Assembly: GCF_963677715.1 (NCBI RefSeq)
Contig: NZ_OY782493.1
Coordinates: forward strand, 248,001 to 312,000
Direction: 5' to 3'
DNA: 64,000 bases
From: an uncultured Bacteroides sp.
Lineage (GTDB): Bacteria > Bacteroidota > Bacteroidia > Bacteroidales > Bacteroidaceae
Part shown: positions 37,016 to 45,228 of the stretch, piece after piece
Position numbering within the stretch: position 1 is the first letter of the stretch
Layout: every line of letters starts with the position of its first letter
The notes under the pieces: model-generated
Database searches by the model: none
Told to the model about the DNA's origin: nothing
Seen by the model: only the letters and a program-made list of their open reading frames with translations
Translations under genes and position numbers: made by a program

Positions 37016-37023
37016 CAAAGATA
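37016..37023 (-). promoter_or_regulatory. -7 element of the fimbrial operon promoter
   Basis: CAAAGATA reads TATCTTTG on the minus strand, a full TAnnTTTG match 57 bp upstream of the first fimbrial gene. No TTTG at -33. I found no inverted repeats around it, so no phase-variable fimbrial promoter. Confidence 0.5.
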
Positions 37024-37191
37024 ATCTTATTTTAATGCATTATAAAAATAAATGGCTATATTTTTTTAGCGATAAAAGTTGATTATATTATCCATTTACT
37101 TGATATATCTATTCTTTTTATTTCTTATTTATGTAAGTGTTTTTTATAATGTACTTTTCTGATTAACTTAATTTTATTATGTTTGTTTGTT

Positions 37192-37284
37192 AATTGTATA
37201 TAGTAAATACCTTGATTTGCAATTTGAATAGTCTATTCTTACTTTATAATATTTATTTTGAAGTAAGAATAGACTATTTTTTTA
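37192..37284 (+). ncRNA. Candidate small RNA between fimbrial operon and PAP2 gene
   Basis: A -7 element TATGTTTG (37178-37185) would start a transcript near 37192. It would end at a perfect 18-bp hairpin (37227-37244 with 37261-37278) followed by eight T. No plus-strand gene lies upstream that this terminator could serve. The overlapping short open frames are low-complexity and unlikely to be coding. The product would be about 90 nt. Family not recognised. Confidence 0.45.
37227..37284 (+). terminator. Strong intrinsic terminator without an upstream gene
   Basis: AATAGTCTATTCTTACTT (37227-37244) pairs exactly with 37261-37278 around a 16-nt AT-rich loop, and a T run extends to about 37284. 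Orientation is plus because the T run is on that side. Confidence 0.8.
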
Positions 37285-37558
37285 ATGTCGGATTGTTTTA
37301 TGTTCAAAAAATAATAATGGTGGCACTTTTTTTTCTTTTGTATGAGTTAAAGTTTTTTGTGTTGTCCAATAGATATTTTAATAACTTGCTCATTATCAGT
37401 GCCCCTGACTGTGGGATGTTCATTGCTTTGTTGCATCATTGATCTTAATACGGTTAAACTAAGTTAAAAAGTATTCCGTTGACCTTTTCTTCAGTTTTTC
37501 TACAAAATATCCTCTTTAATTTGAGGCGCATAAAAAAGACCCGTTTTGCGGAAAAACA

Positions 37559-38212
37559 ATGATAGAATACTTAAACTCACTGGACACAAGATTATTTTTG
37601 TTTCTTAATTGCAAACATGATGCGTTTTTTGATTTTGTAATGTATTGGCTGAGTGATAAGCTGATATGGATTCCCATGTATTTTATCATTGCCTTTTTTA
37701 TCGTAAAACGCTATAGAATCAAAGGGCTTGTGATGCTCTTGTTGGTGGCATTGCTCATTACCCTGTGCGACCAAACAGCTTCTCATCTTCTTAAAAATTT
37801 AGTTCAGCGCTTGCGCCCTTCTCATGAGCCGGCTTTGGCGGGGTTGGTGCATCTCAGCAGGGCCGGGGCCGGCGGATTATACGGTTTTGTTTCCTCTCAT
37901 GCGGCTAATACTTTCGGTCTGGCCACTTTTTTATGGTTTGTGCTCGATAAAAAATTTATTATTCTGAAATATTGGCTTTTTATATGGGCTGCTTTAGTGT
38001 CATACAGCCGCATCTATAATGGCGTGCACTATTTCGGCGATGTGTTTGTGGCTGCTTTTTTGGGTGCTTTCTTTGGGTGGGCCGTATCCAAAATCTATTT
38101 TTATTACGAAATAAAATGTGCCCGAAGAAGAGTTTTGTTGCCTGCCTCTGCTCAACCTATCCGCTTCTCTCCATTTCCCTGGTGGCACTTGTGGAAATAC
38201 CTGGTAAAATAG
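37559..38212 (+). CDS. PAP2-family membrane phosphatase
   Basis: A 217-residue integral membrane phosphatase of the PAP2 superfamily. The three catalytic motifs are visible: KNLVQRLRP (K79, R86, P87), SSHAAN (S112, S113, H114; Ser in place of the usual Pro-Ser) and SRIYNGVHYFGD (R151, H157, D161). Five or six membrane helices surround them. Members dephosphorylate undecaprenyl diphosphate, lipid A or phosphatidic acid; the exact substrate is unknown. The basic tail (ARRRVLLPAS...) is cytoplasmic. Upstream there is no clear consensus promoter. Confidence 0.85.
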   Translation: MIEYLNSLDTRLFLFLNCKHDAFFDFVMYWLSDKLIWIPMYFIIAFFIVKRYRIKGLVMLLLVALLITLCDQTASHLLKNLVQRLRPSHEPALAGLVHLSRAGAGGLYGFVSSHAANTFGLATFLWFVLDKKFIILKYWLFIWAALVSYSRIYNGVHYFGDVFVAAFLGAFFGWAVSKIYFYYEIKCARRRVLLPASAQPIRFSPFPWWHLWKYLVK

Positions 38213-38939
38213 CCGCAACCCTTTTTGGATTACTTCTTTTGTTATGCCGATTACATGCTTTGTTATCGCCATAACATATAGTGTTATGGGGCACTGGGTG
38301 TGTCGTAGCGGGTCTCCACTCTGAGATCCGAGGCAAGCTGAGCCGGACAATGTATGCCGTGAACAGTAATAAGTTTTTTAAAGCATTCATAGGTTTTGAA
38401 TTTCGATGTTCGTCCATAGAGACGCGGCAAAGATGCATGGAATAATTCATTAACGAAAATCGTTCTTTTTGGCCCTAAAAGCCTCTTTTTAACAACTTTC
38501 GGGCATATTATTTTTTCTTGCTTTATATGTCCTGTTCTTGGTCATTTCGTGAATTTGTCTGTCTTTTTTTCAGAAGAGTATAAAAGCTTAACTTGCTGAT
38601 TATCAGCTGGTTTGAAAATCGCTTTTTTATGCCGAAAAAACTATTTTGGCGGCCTTTTTAAAACCAATATTTAATATATTTTAACTATGATATGCTTTTA
38701 AAATTCTTTTGATATTCTTTCTATAAATAATATATTCTTTTCTTCTTAAGCTTGTGTGTGTGTAATTAATAGGTGGTAGGTCCACCTACCTATATATCAA
38801 TGTACACACACACTGTATCAGAAAAGAACATATATATAATAGATGTATATTAAAAATAGTTTTTTTCTTGTCTTTTATAATTATTCAAATTAATTCTTTG
38901 TTGTATGTAATTAAAAAGATACGTTTCAAACAAATGGAG
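38213..38939. other. Long non-coding stretch after the PAP2 gene
   Basis: About 730 bp with no credible gene. A hairpin CCATAACA/TGTTATGG (38269-38289) lies 56 bp after the PAP2 stop but has no T run. A more GC-rich patch at about 38281-38370 contains GGGTCTC/GAGATCC pairing; short open frames cross it on both strands, none convincing. The nested repeat at 38728-38840 is listed separately. The remainder is AT-rich. Confidence 0.5.
38728..38840. repeat. Nested long inverted repeat
   Basis: Concentric complementary blocks: TTCTTTTCT (38735-38743) with AGAAAAGAA (38820-38828); GTGTGTGTGTA (38754-38764) with TACACACACAC (38803-38813); and GGTAGGT with ACCTACC at the centre (about 38774-38790). 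Further AT-rich pairing extends both ends. Together they form an imperfect hairpin of about 110 nt with no coding capacity. Confidence 0.7.
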
Positions 38940-39172
38940 ATGATTGCAAAAGAGGGAGGAATGCAATTTTAATGCTGAGCTTCCCAGCAAAGTAGGTATG
39001 AGCTACACACCAAAGTTCGTAGCACAGATAATGCTGAACTTTGCCGTGTAATTAGTGAATAGTTATTTTTAATTTAAATGATATTGATATGAGAATGATC
39101 GACAAGATTTGAATAAAATAAATAAGATACGGAACTGTAGTCCGAAAAAGTTGCAGTTCTGTATTTTTTTTT
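38940..39172 (+). ncRNA. Candidate structured RNA or leader ahead of the AraC gene
   Basis: Several nested helices: ATTGCA/TGCAAT near 38943-38967; GCAAAGT (38987-38993) with ACTTTGC (39038-39044), enclosing GCTAC (39002-39006) with GTAGC (39019-39023). A 12-nt direct repeat AATGCTGAGCTT/AATGCTGAACTT lies at 38971 and 39030. An intrinsic terminator ends the region at 39127-39172. No promoter consensus was found, so the 5' end is unknown. It may be an independent RNA or an attenuated leader of the AraC gene. Confidence 0.35.
39127..39172 (+). terminator. Intrinsic terminator 14 bp before the AraC start
   Basis: ATACGGAACTG (39127-39137) pairs with CAGTTCTGTAT (39154-39164) at 10 of 11 positions plus one G-U, followed by nine T. 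It lies in the same orientation as, and directly in front of, the AraC-family gene at 39186. Confidence 0.8.
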
Positions 39173-39185
39173 AAATTTGCATATT

Positions 39186-40001
39186 ATGACTATACTCAAA
39201 GAATATAAAAAACCGCAAATACTTTATTCCTGCTACTTTACCCGTAGCAAGGAGGGTGAAAACTTTGTGCCCGAACACATCTTCAGCTATCAGGTTTCCG
39301 GGGAGTTGACTGTTAACGACGGCGTACAAACCTATCGGTTTCGTGAAGGTGATTTCCGTTTTAGCAGAAGAAACTGCTTATCTAAATTCATGAAAGAACC
39401 TCCCGAAGGCGGTCAGTTTAAATCGATTTCACTTTTTCTCGATCAGGCTATATTAAAGGAGATTGCCAACGAGATGAATTACAAGGCCGGCAGGGTGACC
39501 CGAAATGAAAGTGTCGTTTCGCTCGATCCGCATCCACTTTATAAGAGCTTTATGGAGTCGTTAATTGTTTACCTTGATTTGAAGCAGGAACATAACGAAG
39601 AGCTTTTTACTTTTAAAATAAAGGAGGCCATTTATTTATTGTTAAAAGTTAATCCCGAATTAAAAGATGTTCTATTTGATTTCAGCGAACCGGGTAAAAT
39701 AGATCTGGAGGCTTATATGAATCAGAATTTCTATTTCAATGTGCATCTGAATCGTTTTGCCTACCTCACGGGAAGAAGTCTGGCTACTTTTAAAAGAGAT
39801 TTTCAAAAGATCTTTAATGATACGCCCAGCCATTGGTTGCAGCAAAAAAGGTTGCAAGAGGCATACTACTTAATCAAGGAAAAAGGAAAAGTCCCTTCCG
39901 ATGTATATCTGGAAGTCGGGTTCGAGAACCTGTCTCATTTTTCTACCTCTTTTAAGAGACTTTTCGGATATCCTCCTTCTAAGTTAAGTGTGAACTTATA
40001 A
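39186..40001 (+). CDS. AraC-family transcriptional regulator
   Basis: A 271-residue regulator. The N-terminal 150 residues form a probable cupin-like effector domain (FSYQVSGELTVNDGVQTY). The C-terminal pair of helix-turn-helices (about 175-271) includes NVHLNRFAYLTGRSLATFKR and the AraC signature DVYLEVGFENLSHFSTSFKR ending in FGYPPSKL. I chose ATG 39186; an in-frame TTG at 39177 is only three codons upstream. A terminator immediately before the start suggests regulated entry of transcription. Its targets are unknown; no adjacent operon clearly belongs to it. Confidence 0.85.
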   Translation: MTILKEYKKPQILYSCYFTRSKEGENFVPEHIFSYQVSGELTVNDGVQTYRFREGDFRFSRRNCLSKFMKEPPEGGQFKSISLFLDQAILKEIANEMNYKAGRVTRNESVVSLDPHPLYKSFMESLIVYLDLKQEHNEELFTFKIKEAIYLLLKVNPELKDVLFDFSEPGKIDLEAYMNQNFYFNVHLNRFAYLTGRSLATFKRDFQKIFNDTPSHWLQQKRLQEAYYLIKEKGKVPSDVYLEVGFENLSHFSTSFKRLFGYPPSKLSVNL

Positions 40002-41093
40002 TCAATTGTTTCCGCAGCAGTTCTTATACTTTTTGCCGCTTCCGCACGGACATGGGGCTTCCAGGCTTATCTCCGGTGGCAGATGGCTTATCTTCTTCTG
40101 GTAGATTTCGTATGGTGAATGTCCTTTTAATCGCCATTTAGGCAAAAAGGCTATTAAGCTCAGGGTGGCTCTGAGATAACTATTGCTAAATTTAATCTGT
40201 TCTTTATCCAGTTTCGGTTGGTCGGGTTCCGGCTTTGGGAAAAATATCAGAGAAATAATTTTACCGAAATCCGTGATGTAATTATCTCCTGTCCAGATGA
40301 AGCTGACCCATTGATCCATCTCTTCTTTTGTAGGGTATATGCAGTATAGAATGCTGTAATACTCTTTTATAAAGATTGAAGAGGGGGGCATTGGGAATTC
40401 GGAATCACCGGCAGCTATCACCTCATCTAATGTAAATTCGGCCATAGTCAACTTTAAATCCTTCATCTTCTTCATGGCAGAATCGATATCTTCCATGAAA
40501 GGAGAAACGTAAACGAATCCATTAGGGGCTTTTACCTCTGTGCTGTGCAGCAGATAGGAATTGTACATTGTTTCAAACAATTCGAACTCAGAGGTTTGAG
40601 TATCGTATTCTTTGAACAAATCGACTAATTGTCTCAAAGTCAGCATGCCGTATAAATTAAGCAATCCCAGTATGAGTTGTTCGTGCTGTTGTGTGGCGGC
40701 GCGTTCTTCGCGGGCATTTACATAGTCATCGATAACCGGAGTCAGAGCCTCTGCCAAATCCGAGTAAATAAATTCGATGTTTCTTTCTTCAGTATAGTTA
40801 AAATCACTCAGCCCTATCCGTGCTATGCAATCATTTTGATGTGACAAAGAGTTGATCGGTACCTCGTTATTGGGTGAGTGAACCATCCTTTGCAGTTTCA
40901 GCACGTCTTTTTCGGGCAGATGACGTAACAGCGCCAACGGTTCGTTGAGAATAAAATCGGCAACCAATTTGGCTGCCTTTGTTTTTTTTTCATACTTACT
41001 GACACTGATTTTGAGTAAATTAGCGTTGCGTACAATATCCTTTTGGGCGTTTTTAGCCAACATTTCAGTCAATGTGAGTTCATGGTCTCTCAT
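40002..41093 (-). CDS. SEC-C motif protein of unknown function
   Basis: A 363-residue cytoplasmic protein ending in a SEC-C zinc-binding motif, PCPCGSGKKYKNCCG, with Cys spacing CxC...CC. The rest is helical and shows no domain I recognise. SEC-C tails occur on SecA and on many proteins of unknown function, where they bind zinc and can contact SecB or ribosomes. Its stop is directly adjacent to the convergent AraC stop (no gap). A minus-strand -7 element (CAAAAGTA, 41138-41145) precedes it, so it is probably transcribed separately from the efflux operon upstream. Confidence 0.7.
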   Translation of the reverse strand: MRDHELTLTEMLAKNAQKDIVRNANLLKISVSKYEKKTKAAKLVADFILNEPLALLRHLPEKDVLKLQRMVHSPNNEVPINSLSHQNDCIARIGLSDFNYTEERNIEFIYSDLAEALTPVIDDYVNAREERAATQQHEQLILGLLNLYGMLTLRQLVDLFKEYDTQTSEFELFETMYNSYLLHSTEVKAPNGFVYVSPFMEDIDSAMKKMKDLKLTMAEFTLDEVIAAGDSEFPMPPSSIFIKEYYSILYCIYPTKEEMDQWVSFIWTGDNYITDFGKIISLIFFPKPEPDQPKLDKEQIKFSNSYLRATLSLIAFLPKWRLKGHSPYEIYQKKISHLPPEISLEAPCPCGSGKKYKNCCGNN

Positions 41094-41188
41094 TATTTTT
41101 TGTCTTTTTAGATTGTCCGTTTTATCGAATGTCTCTGCAAAAGTAAAAAAAACATTGAGAATAAATATAATTTTTAACTGATTATCTT

Positions 41189-42502
41189 TTAATAAATATG
41201 ATTGCCTGTAGCGATCTTTAATTTCAATATACAGATTTGTTGATCAAGTCTTGATTTGAGCAACTGAAGTCGGCTTTCGGCAACAGCTGTTTCCGAATCC
41301 AGCAAATCTAGGTTGGTGATGACTCCGCTTTTGTAGCTTATTTTAGCCAGTTCGTATGCTTGCAGGGCGTGTGTGAGCTGCAATTCAAATTGGGCTACTT
41401 TCTTCTTTGAAGCATCAATACCCGACTGTGATTCCACCACTTCATTCACTATCTTACGGCGAAGTACCTCTGTTTCGAGCTGCGAACTAATCAGGTTTGA
41501 TTTGGATATTTGTAAGTGGTTTTTGGTTTTCTTAGCATCAAACAGCGGTACTTTAACCCCTATACCTACGAGGTAATTACCCCTTAATTCATTCAAATCG
41601 GGCGCATATCCATTTTTGAATCCGGCCGAAGCGAAGGCATTTATTTCAGGATTATTGGCCGATTTAATAGCCGAATAATTTAAATGTTCCAGTTCGGTTT
41701 GCTCTCTGGCCAGTTTCATCTCTTCGCGATGCTCAATGGCGTAAGCCACAGAGGTTTCTTCCGGAGCAACGGTTTCCATAGACAATACGTTCATTACCCG
41801 GTGGGGCGTATCTTCGGGTAGTCCCAATAGAGTGTTCAATATGGATAACTGATTGCGGATGGCTGCTTCCAAATCGTATTTTTGACTCTCTATGGTAGAT
41901 ATTTTTACTTGTGTGGTTAGTATCTCGTACTTGGTGGCAGAACCGGTATTGTTCTTCTTCTCGGTAGATTCTAAATGACTCTGGAGGTTGCGTAGTTCTT
42001 CATCTTTAATATCAATGGCACTCTGAAGATAAACCAGCGTATAATAGTTATTTGTGACAAGCAGCGAAAGAGATTGTTTTGCTTTATCAATAGATATAAC
42101 ATTGAGCTCTTTTTTCTTTTTCTCTACCTGGACGGCACTGGTTGTTTTTCCGAAATCATAAATTGTTTGATTCACGTCTATTTCCGCATCATAATTATTA
42201 TACGGGTTAAACAAGAAAGTTCCCATGCCCGGAAAATCTATTGTGGCCACAGGGCCCAGGCGGGTATATGATGCATTAAAGTCTAATGTGGGCAGGTAGG
42301 CCGATTTAGCCAGTGCAATTTGGCTCGTAGCTGCGTTAAGAGCTTCCTGAGCTTCTTTCACGGAAGGGTGATTGTCTATTACTTGTTTCATTACCTGCTG
42401 AAAGGATAATGAATCGGCTGGCTGCTGAGCGGCAACGGGAGTGCTATACCCGCTGCTCAGTGCAAATAAAATGAAAGCTATTTTGACTATTTCTTTGTTC
42501 AT
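41189..42502 (-). CDS. TolC-family outer-membrane efflux protein
   Basis: A 437-residue outer-membrane channel component with a signal peptide (to about VAAQQ). The two long coiled-coil repeats of the TolC/OEP family are evident, with typical starts VKEAQEALNAATSQIALAKSA (approximately 35-55) and VVESQSGIDASKKKVAQFELQ (approximately 340-360), and YKSGVITNLDLLDSE near the C-terminus. Works with the EmrA/EmrB-like pair encoded 12 bp upstream to export compounds across both membranes. Confidence 0.88.
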   Translation of the reverse strand: MNKEIVKIAFILFALSSGYSTPVAAQQPADSLSFQQVMKQVIDNHPSVKEAQEALNAATSQIALAKSAYLPTLDFNASYTRLGPVATIDFPGMGTFLFNPYNNYDAEIDVNQTIYDFGKTTSAVQVEKKKKELNVISIDKAKQSLSLLVTNNYYTLVYLQSAIDIKDEELRNLQSHLESTEKKNNTGSATKYEILTTQVKISTIESQKYDLEAAIRNQLSILNTLLGLPEDTPHRVMNVLSMETVAPEETSVAYAIEHREEMKLAREQTELEHLNYSAIKSANNPEINAFASAGFKNGYAPDLNELRGNYLVGIGVKVPLFDAKKTKNHLQISKSNLISSQLETEVLRRKIVNEVVESQSGIDASKKKVAQFELQLTHALQAYELAKISYKSGVITNLDLLDSETAVAESRLQLLKSRLDQQICILKLKIATGNHIY

Positions 42503-42514
42503 AATATGATCTTT

Positions 42515-44113
42515 TTATTCGTTTTTCTTTCTTTTGCGAAAAGCAAGTGCCGGCAGGCCTCCGATAAGTGTAACGATGGCTACTAATAGAAAATCATCGT
42601 CTACACCCTCTATATAGGCTTGTTGGTCAATGTGCGAAATCAGTATCACTTTGCCTTGCTGTGCTGCTACTGCAGGCGAGCTGCCCACTTGCTTTTGGGC
42701 GAAGTGTTGCAATCCGCTTGTCACTTGTTTGTAAGCGGATGAATTAGCTTGTAATGCTTCGTTGTAAATCTGGCTGTGGTAGGTAACTCTGGTGGTGAGC
42801 ACAGTAGTCAGTATGGCCACTCCCAGACTTCCTCCTATCTGCCGGATCGTATTGGTTACGCCCGATGCCTGAGCCATTTTATCACGGGAAATCTGTGATA
42901 ATGAAATGGTGCTCAGGGGAGTAAAAATAATACCCATGGCAAATCCGCGAAAATAGAGTCCTAACATGATATAAGGCCGCTCTGTGAGAAATGAAAAGGA
43001 TGAGTTTAGGTAGAAACTAAACGTTAACAGGAAAACTCCCGCAAGAATGATCCATTTAGGATTTATCTTATTTGCCAGAAATCCTGAGGTTGGCGACATG
43101 GCTCCCTGGATAATACCTACGGGAAGAAATACGGCTCCTGCCTGCAGGGCTGTATAACCTAACGAATTCTGTAGATAAAGTGGTAGCAGAAATGTACTGC
43201 CGAACATACCGATACTGAACAAAAGCATGATGAGGGAGCTAATGCCGAAGTTTCGGTTGGCCAGTAAGCGCAAATCCAGTAAAGGCTCATCGACTATCAG
43301 TTCCTGAGTAATAAACACCACCATTGCTATGAAGGAAATAGCCAGACAACCTAATATGTACGGTGCAGTCCACCCCTCCGAATTTGTTGCGGTATTACCT
43401 TGTGAGAGGGCATAAAGAAGCAATGGTAGAAAAATGACTACGGAAATGAAACCCACCATATCAAATTTTCGCATCAACTTATTTTTATACTCACTTTGTA
43501 TTATAACCGTTGCCGCCATGCCCATGACACCGATAGGGACATTTACGTCAAAAATTAATTGCCAGCTGAAGTTATCAACCAGATATCCTCCGATAAGCGG
43601 ACCGAACGAAACGGATGCGGCGGCGGCGATAGCCCAAAATCCTAATGCAATTCCTCTTTGTTTAATCGGAAATTCCCTGGTGATAATAGCCATACCCAAA
43701 GGTTGAATAGCCCCTGCACCAAAGCCTTGAACAACTCTGGAGAAGATTAATACATCTTCATTTCCGGACATACCGCAAAGCAAAGACCCGAAGGTAAAAA
43801 ATAGTAAACCGAGAAAATACATGCGTTTGTAGCCGAATTTATCGGCCATCCAGCCCGAAGTAGGCAGCATTACAGCCATGGCAAGCATATAGGCTGTAGA
43901 TACCCATTCTATTTTGTCAATGCCTACTCCAAACGAAGTCATGATTTTAGGCAAAGCCACATTTACAATGGTCGAGTCGAGCACGGCCATGAATGTGCCA
44001 ATCATAATGTTGCCTAATAGCCACCACTTATAATTTACGTTTTGGGGATGAAAGGCAGAGCCCCGGTTTCGCAGTTTTCGGCGAAACCGATGAGTAAGCG
44101 TAGCTTTTCTCAT
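42515..44113 (-). CDS. EmrB/QacA-type MFS drug exporter (DHA2)
   Basis: A 532-residue inner-membrane transporter with about 14 helices. The DHA2 motif VLDSTIVNVALPKI is in helix 1 and the MFS motif GWMADKFGYKRMY follows helix 2; SRVVQGFGAGAIQPLG is the motif of helix 4. It pumps drugs or lipophilic compounds using the proton gradient and needs the adaptor encoded three bases upstream. The large loop near the C-terminus (about 440-495) is periplasmic, as in EmrB. Confidence 0.9.
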   Translation of the reverse strand: MRKATLTHRFRRKLRNRGSAFHPQNVNYKWWLLGNIMIGTFMAVLDSTIVNVALPKIMTSFGVGIDKIEWVSTAYMLAMAVMLPTSGWMADKFGYKRMYFLGLLFFTFGSLLCGMSGNEDVLIFSRVVQGFGAGAIQPLGMAIITREFPIKQRGIALGFWAIAAAASVSFGPLIGGYLVDNFSWQLIFDVNVPIGVMGMAATVIIQSEYKNKLMRKFDMVGFISVVIFLPLLLYALSQGNTATNSEGWTAPYILGCLAISFIAMVVFITQELIVDEPLLDLRLLANRNFGISSLIMLLFSIGMFGSTFLLPLYLQNSLGYTALQAGAVFLPVGIIQGAMSPTSGFLANKINPKWIILAGVFLLTFSFYLNSSFSFLTERPYIMLGLYFRGFAMGIIFTPLSTISLSQISRDKMAQASGVTNTIRQIGGSLGVAILTTVLTTRVTYHSQIYNEALQANSSAYKQVTSGLQHFAQKQVGSSPAVAAQQGKVILISHIDQQAYIEGVDDDFLLVAIVTLIGGLPALAFRKRKKNE

Positions 44114-44116
44114 TGA

Positions 44117-45124
44117 TTAATCCTTGATTATTTTTACGACAACAGACATTCCTGCCAAAAGGTTATATTTGCTTAGGGGCGAGTTCTCTTCTGTTCCGTC
44201 AATGGATATTTTCAGCGGTACACGCTGTGTTACTTTGGTGAAATTTCCCGCAGCATTGTTGGGGGGAATTAATGAAAACTGAGAGGCCGTGTTCGAACTG
44301 AGTTGAGTGATTCTGCCTGTAAACGTAACGTCCGGGTAAGCATCTATCTCTAACTTAGCCTTTTGGCCAAGGTGCAATCCGGCCATTTTAGTCTCTTCCA
44401 GATACACTTCCACCCATAATTTATGCGTGTTGGTAATGGTCAGTACTGTTTGTCCGGGTTGCGTTACATCACCGTCTAACAACCATTTTTTAGCAACAAC
44501 CCCATTAATGGGTGCATGTAAATGGGTATTGCTCAGTTGAGTTGAAATAACTTTAATCTGGGCTTCTGTTGTTGCTATGGCAGCCATTGAAGAACCGACC
44601 TGTGCGTGAGATACCTGCAATTGCGTTTTGGCGGCATTGAGTTGGGCCTTGGCTATCTCCCAGGCTTTTTGTAGATGGTCGTACTGCTCTTTGGCTATTA
44701 CGTCTCCTTTGTACTGCTCTTTGGCACGGGCATAGTCTTCCTGTGCTTTGGCCAAACCAACTTCCAATACTTTTATACTCTCTTCATCGTATGCCAGTTT
44801 GGCTTCCGATTGCAGTTGTGCAGCCTTAGATTGTTCTAAACTGGCCATGGCCTGCAACTTTTGCGCATGCAGTTCCGTACTGTCCAGTTCGGCAAGCAAA
44901 GCTCCTTCTTTAACAGTGTCTCCTTCCTCAAAATAAATGTGATTAATGCGCCCCAGTATTTTAGAACTTACCGCATAATTATCCGAATCTATATGGGCAT
45001 CATCTGTCGATACATATTTGGTATATTCATGATACCAATACCAGCCACCACCCAAAACAATAATAATAACCACAATCAAAGGAATATACGCTTTAATTCC
45101 TTTTTTCCCATTTTCTTTTTTCAT
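44117..45124 (-). CDS. EmrA/HlyD-type periplasmic adaptor
   Basis: A 335-residue membrane-fusion protein. One N-terminal helix (about 13-32), then VSTDDAHIDSDNYAVSSKI, the typical lipoyl-domain start of EmrA, a helical hairpin (about 75-180, rich in Ala/Gln/Lys) and the second lipoyl half (HLHAPINGVVAKKWLLDGD) followed by a beta-barrel. It links the EmrB-like pump to the TolC-like channel. A half-site TTTGACC at 45220-45226 matches the TetR operator arm and lies about 96 bp upstream, so the TetR repressor may act here too. Confidence 0.9.
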   Translation of the reverse strand: MKKENGKKGIKAYIPLIVVIIIVLGGGWYWYHEYTKYVSTDDAHIDSDNYAVSSKILGRINHIYFEEGDTVKEGALLAELDSTELHAQKLQAMASLEQSKAAQLQSEAKLAYDEESIKVLEVGLAKAQEDYARAKEQYKGDVIAKEQYDHLQKAWEIAKAQLNAAKTQLQVSHAQVGSSMAAIATTEAQIKVISTQLSNTHLHAPINGVVAKKWLLDGDVTQPGQTVLTITNTHKLWVEVYLEETKMAGLHLGQKAKLEIDAYPDVTFTGRITQLSSNTASQFSLIPPNNAAGNFTKVTQRVPLKISIDGTEENSPLSKYNLLAGMSVVVKIIKD

Positions 45125-45219
45125 ACCTATTTTTTAGTTTAGCAACAAAAAAATCCTGGAAATATAAATTGTTACCCTTTTATTTCCTAAGACTGTTTTT
45201 CTATTAAAATGAATGTTAA

Positions 45220-45226
45220 TTTGACC
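45220..45226. promoter_or_regulatory. Possible TetR half-site upstream of emrA-like gene
   Basis: TTTGACC repeats seven of eight bases of the operator arm at 45891-45898. It lies between the TetR stop and the adaptor ATG. Short, so chance is possible. Confidence 0.25.
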
Positions 45227-45228
45227 TT

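Noticed and set aside
37194-37442. 82-codon frame between the fimbrial operon and the PAP2 gene
   Set aside because: It runs through a perfect terminator hairpin and has low-complexity hydrophobic composition.
38000-38450. Two minus-strand frames overlapping the PAP2 3' end and the following spacer
   Set aside because: They overlap a sure gene antisense and show no family features; one begins signal-like but continues without structure.
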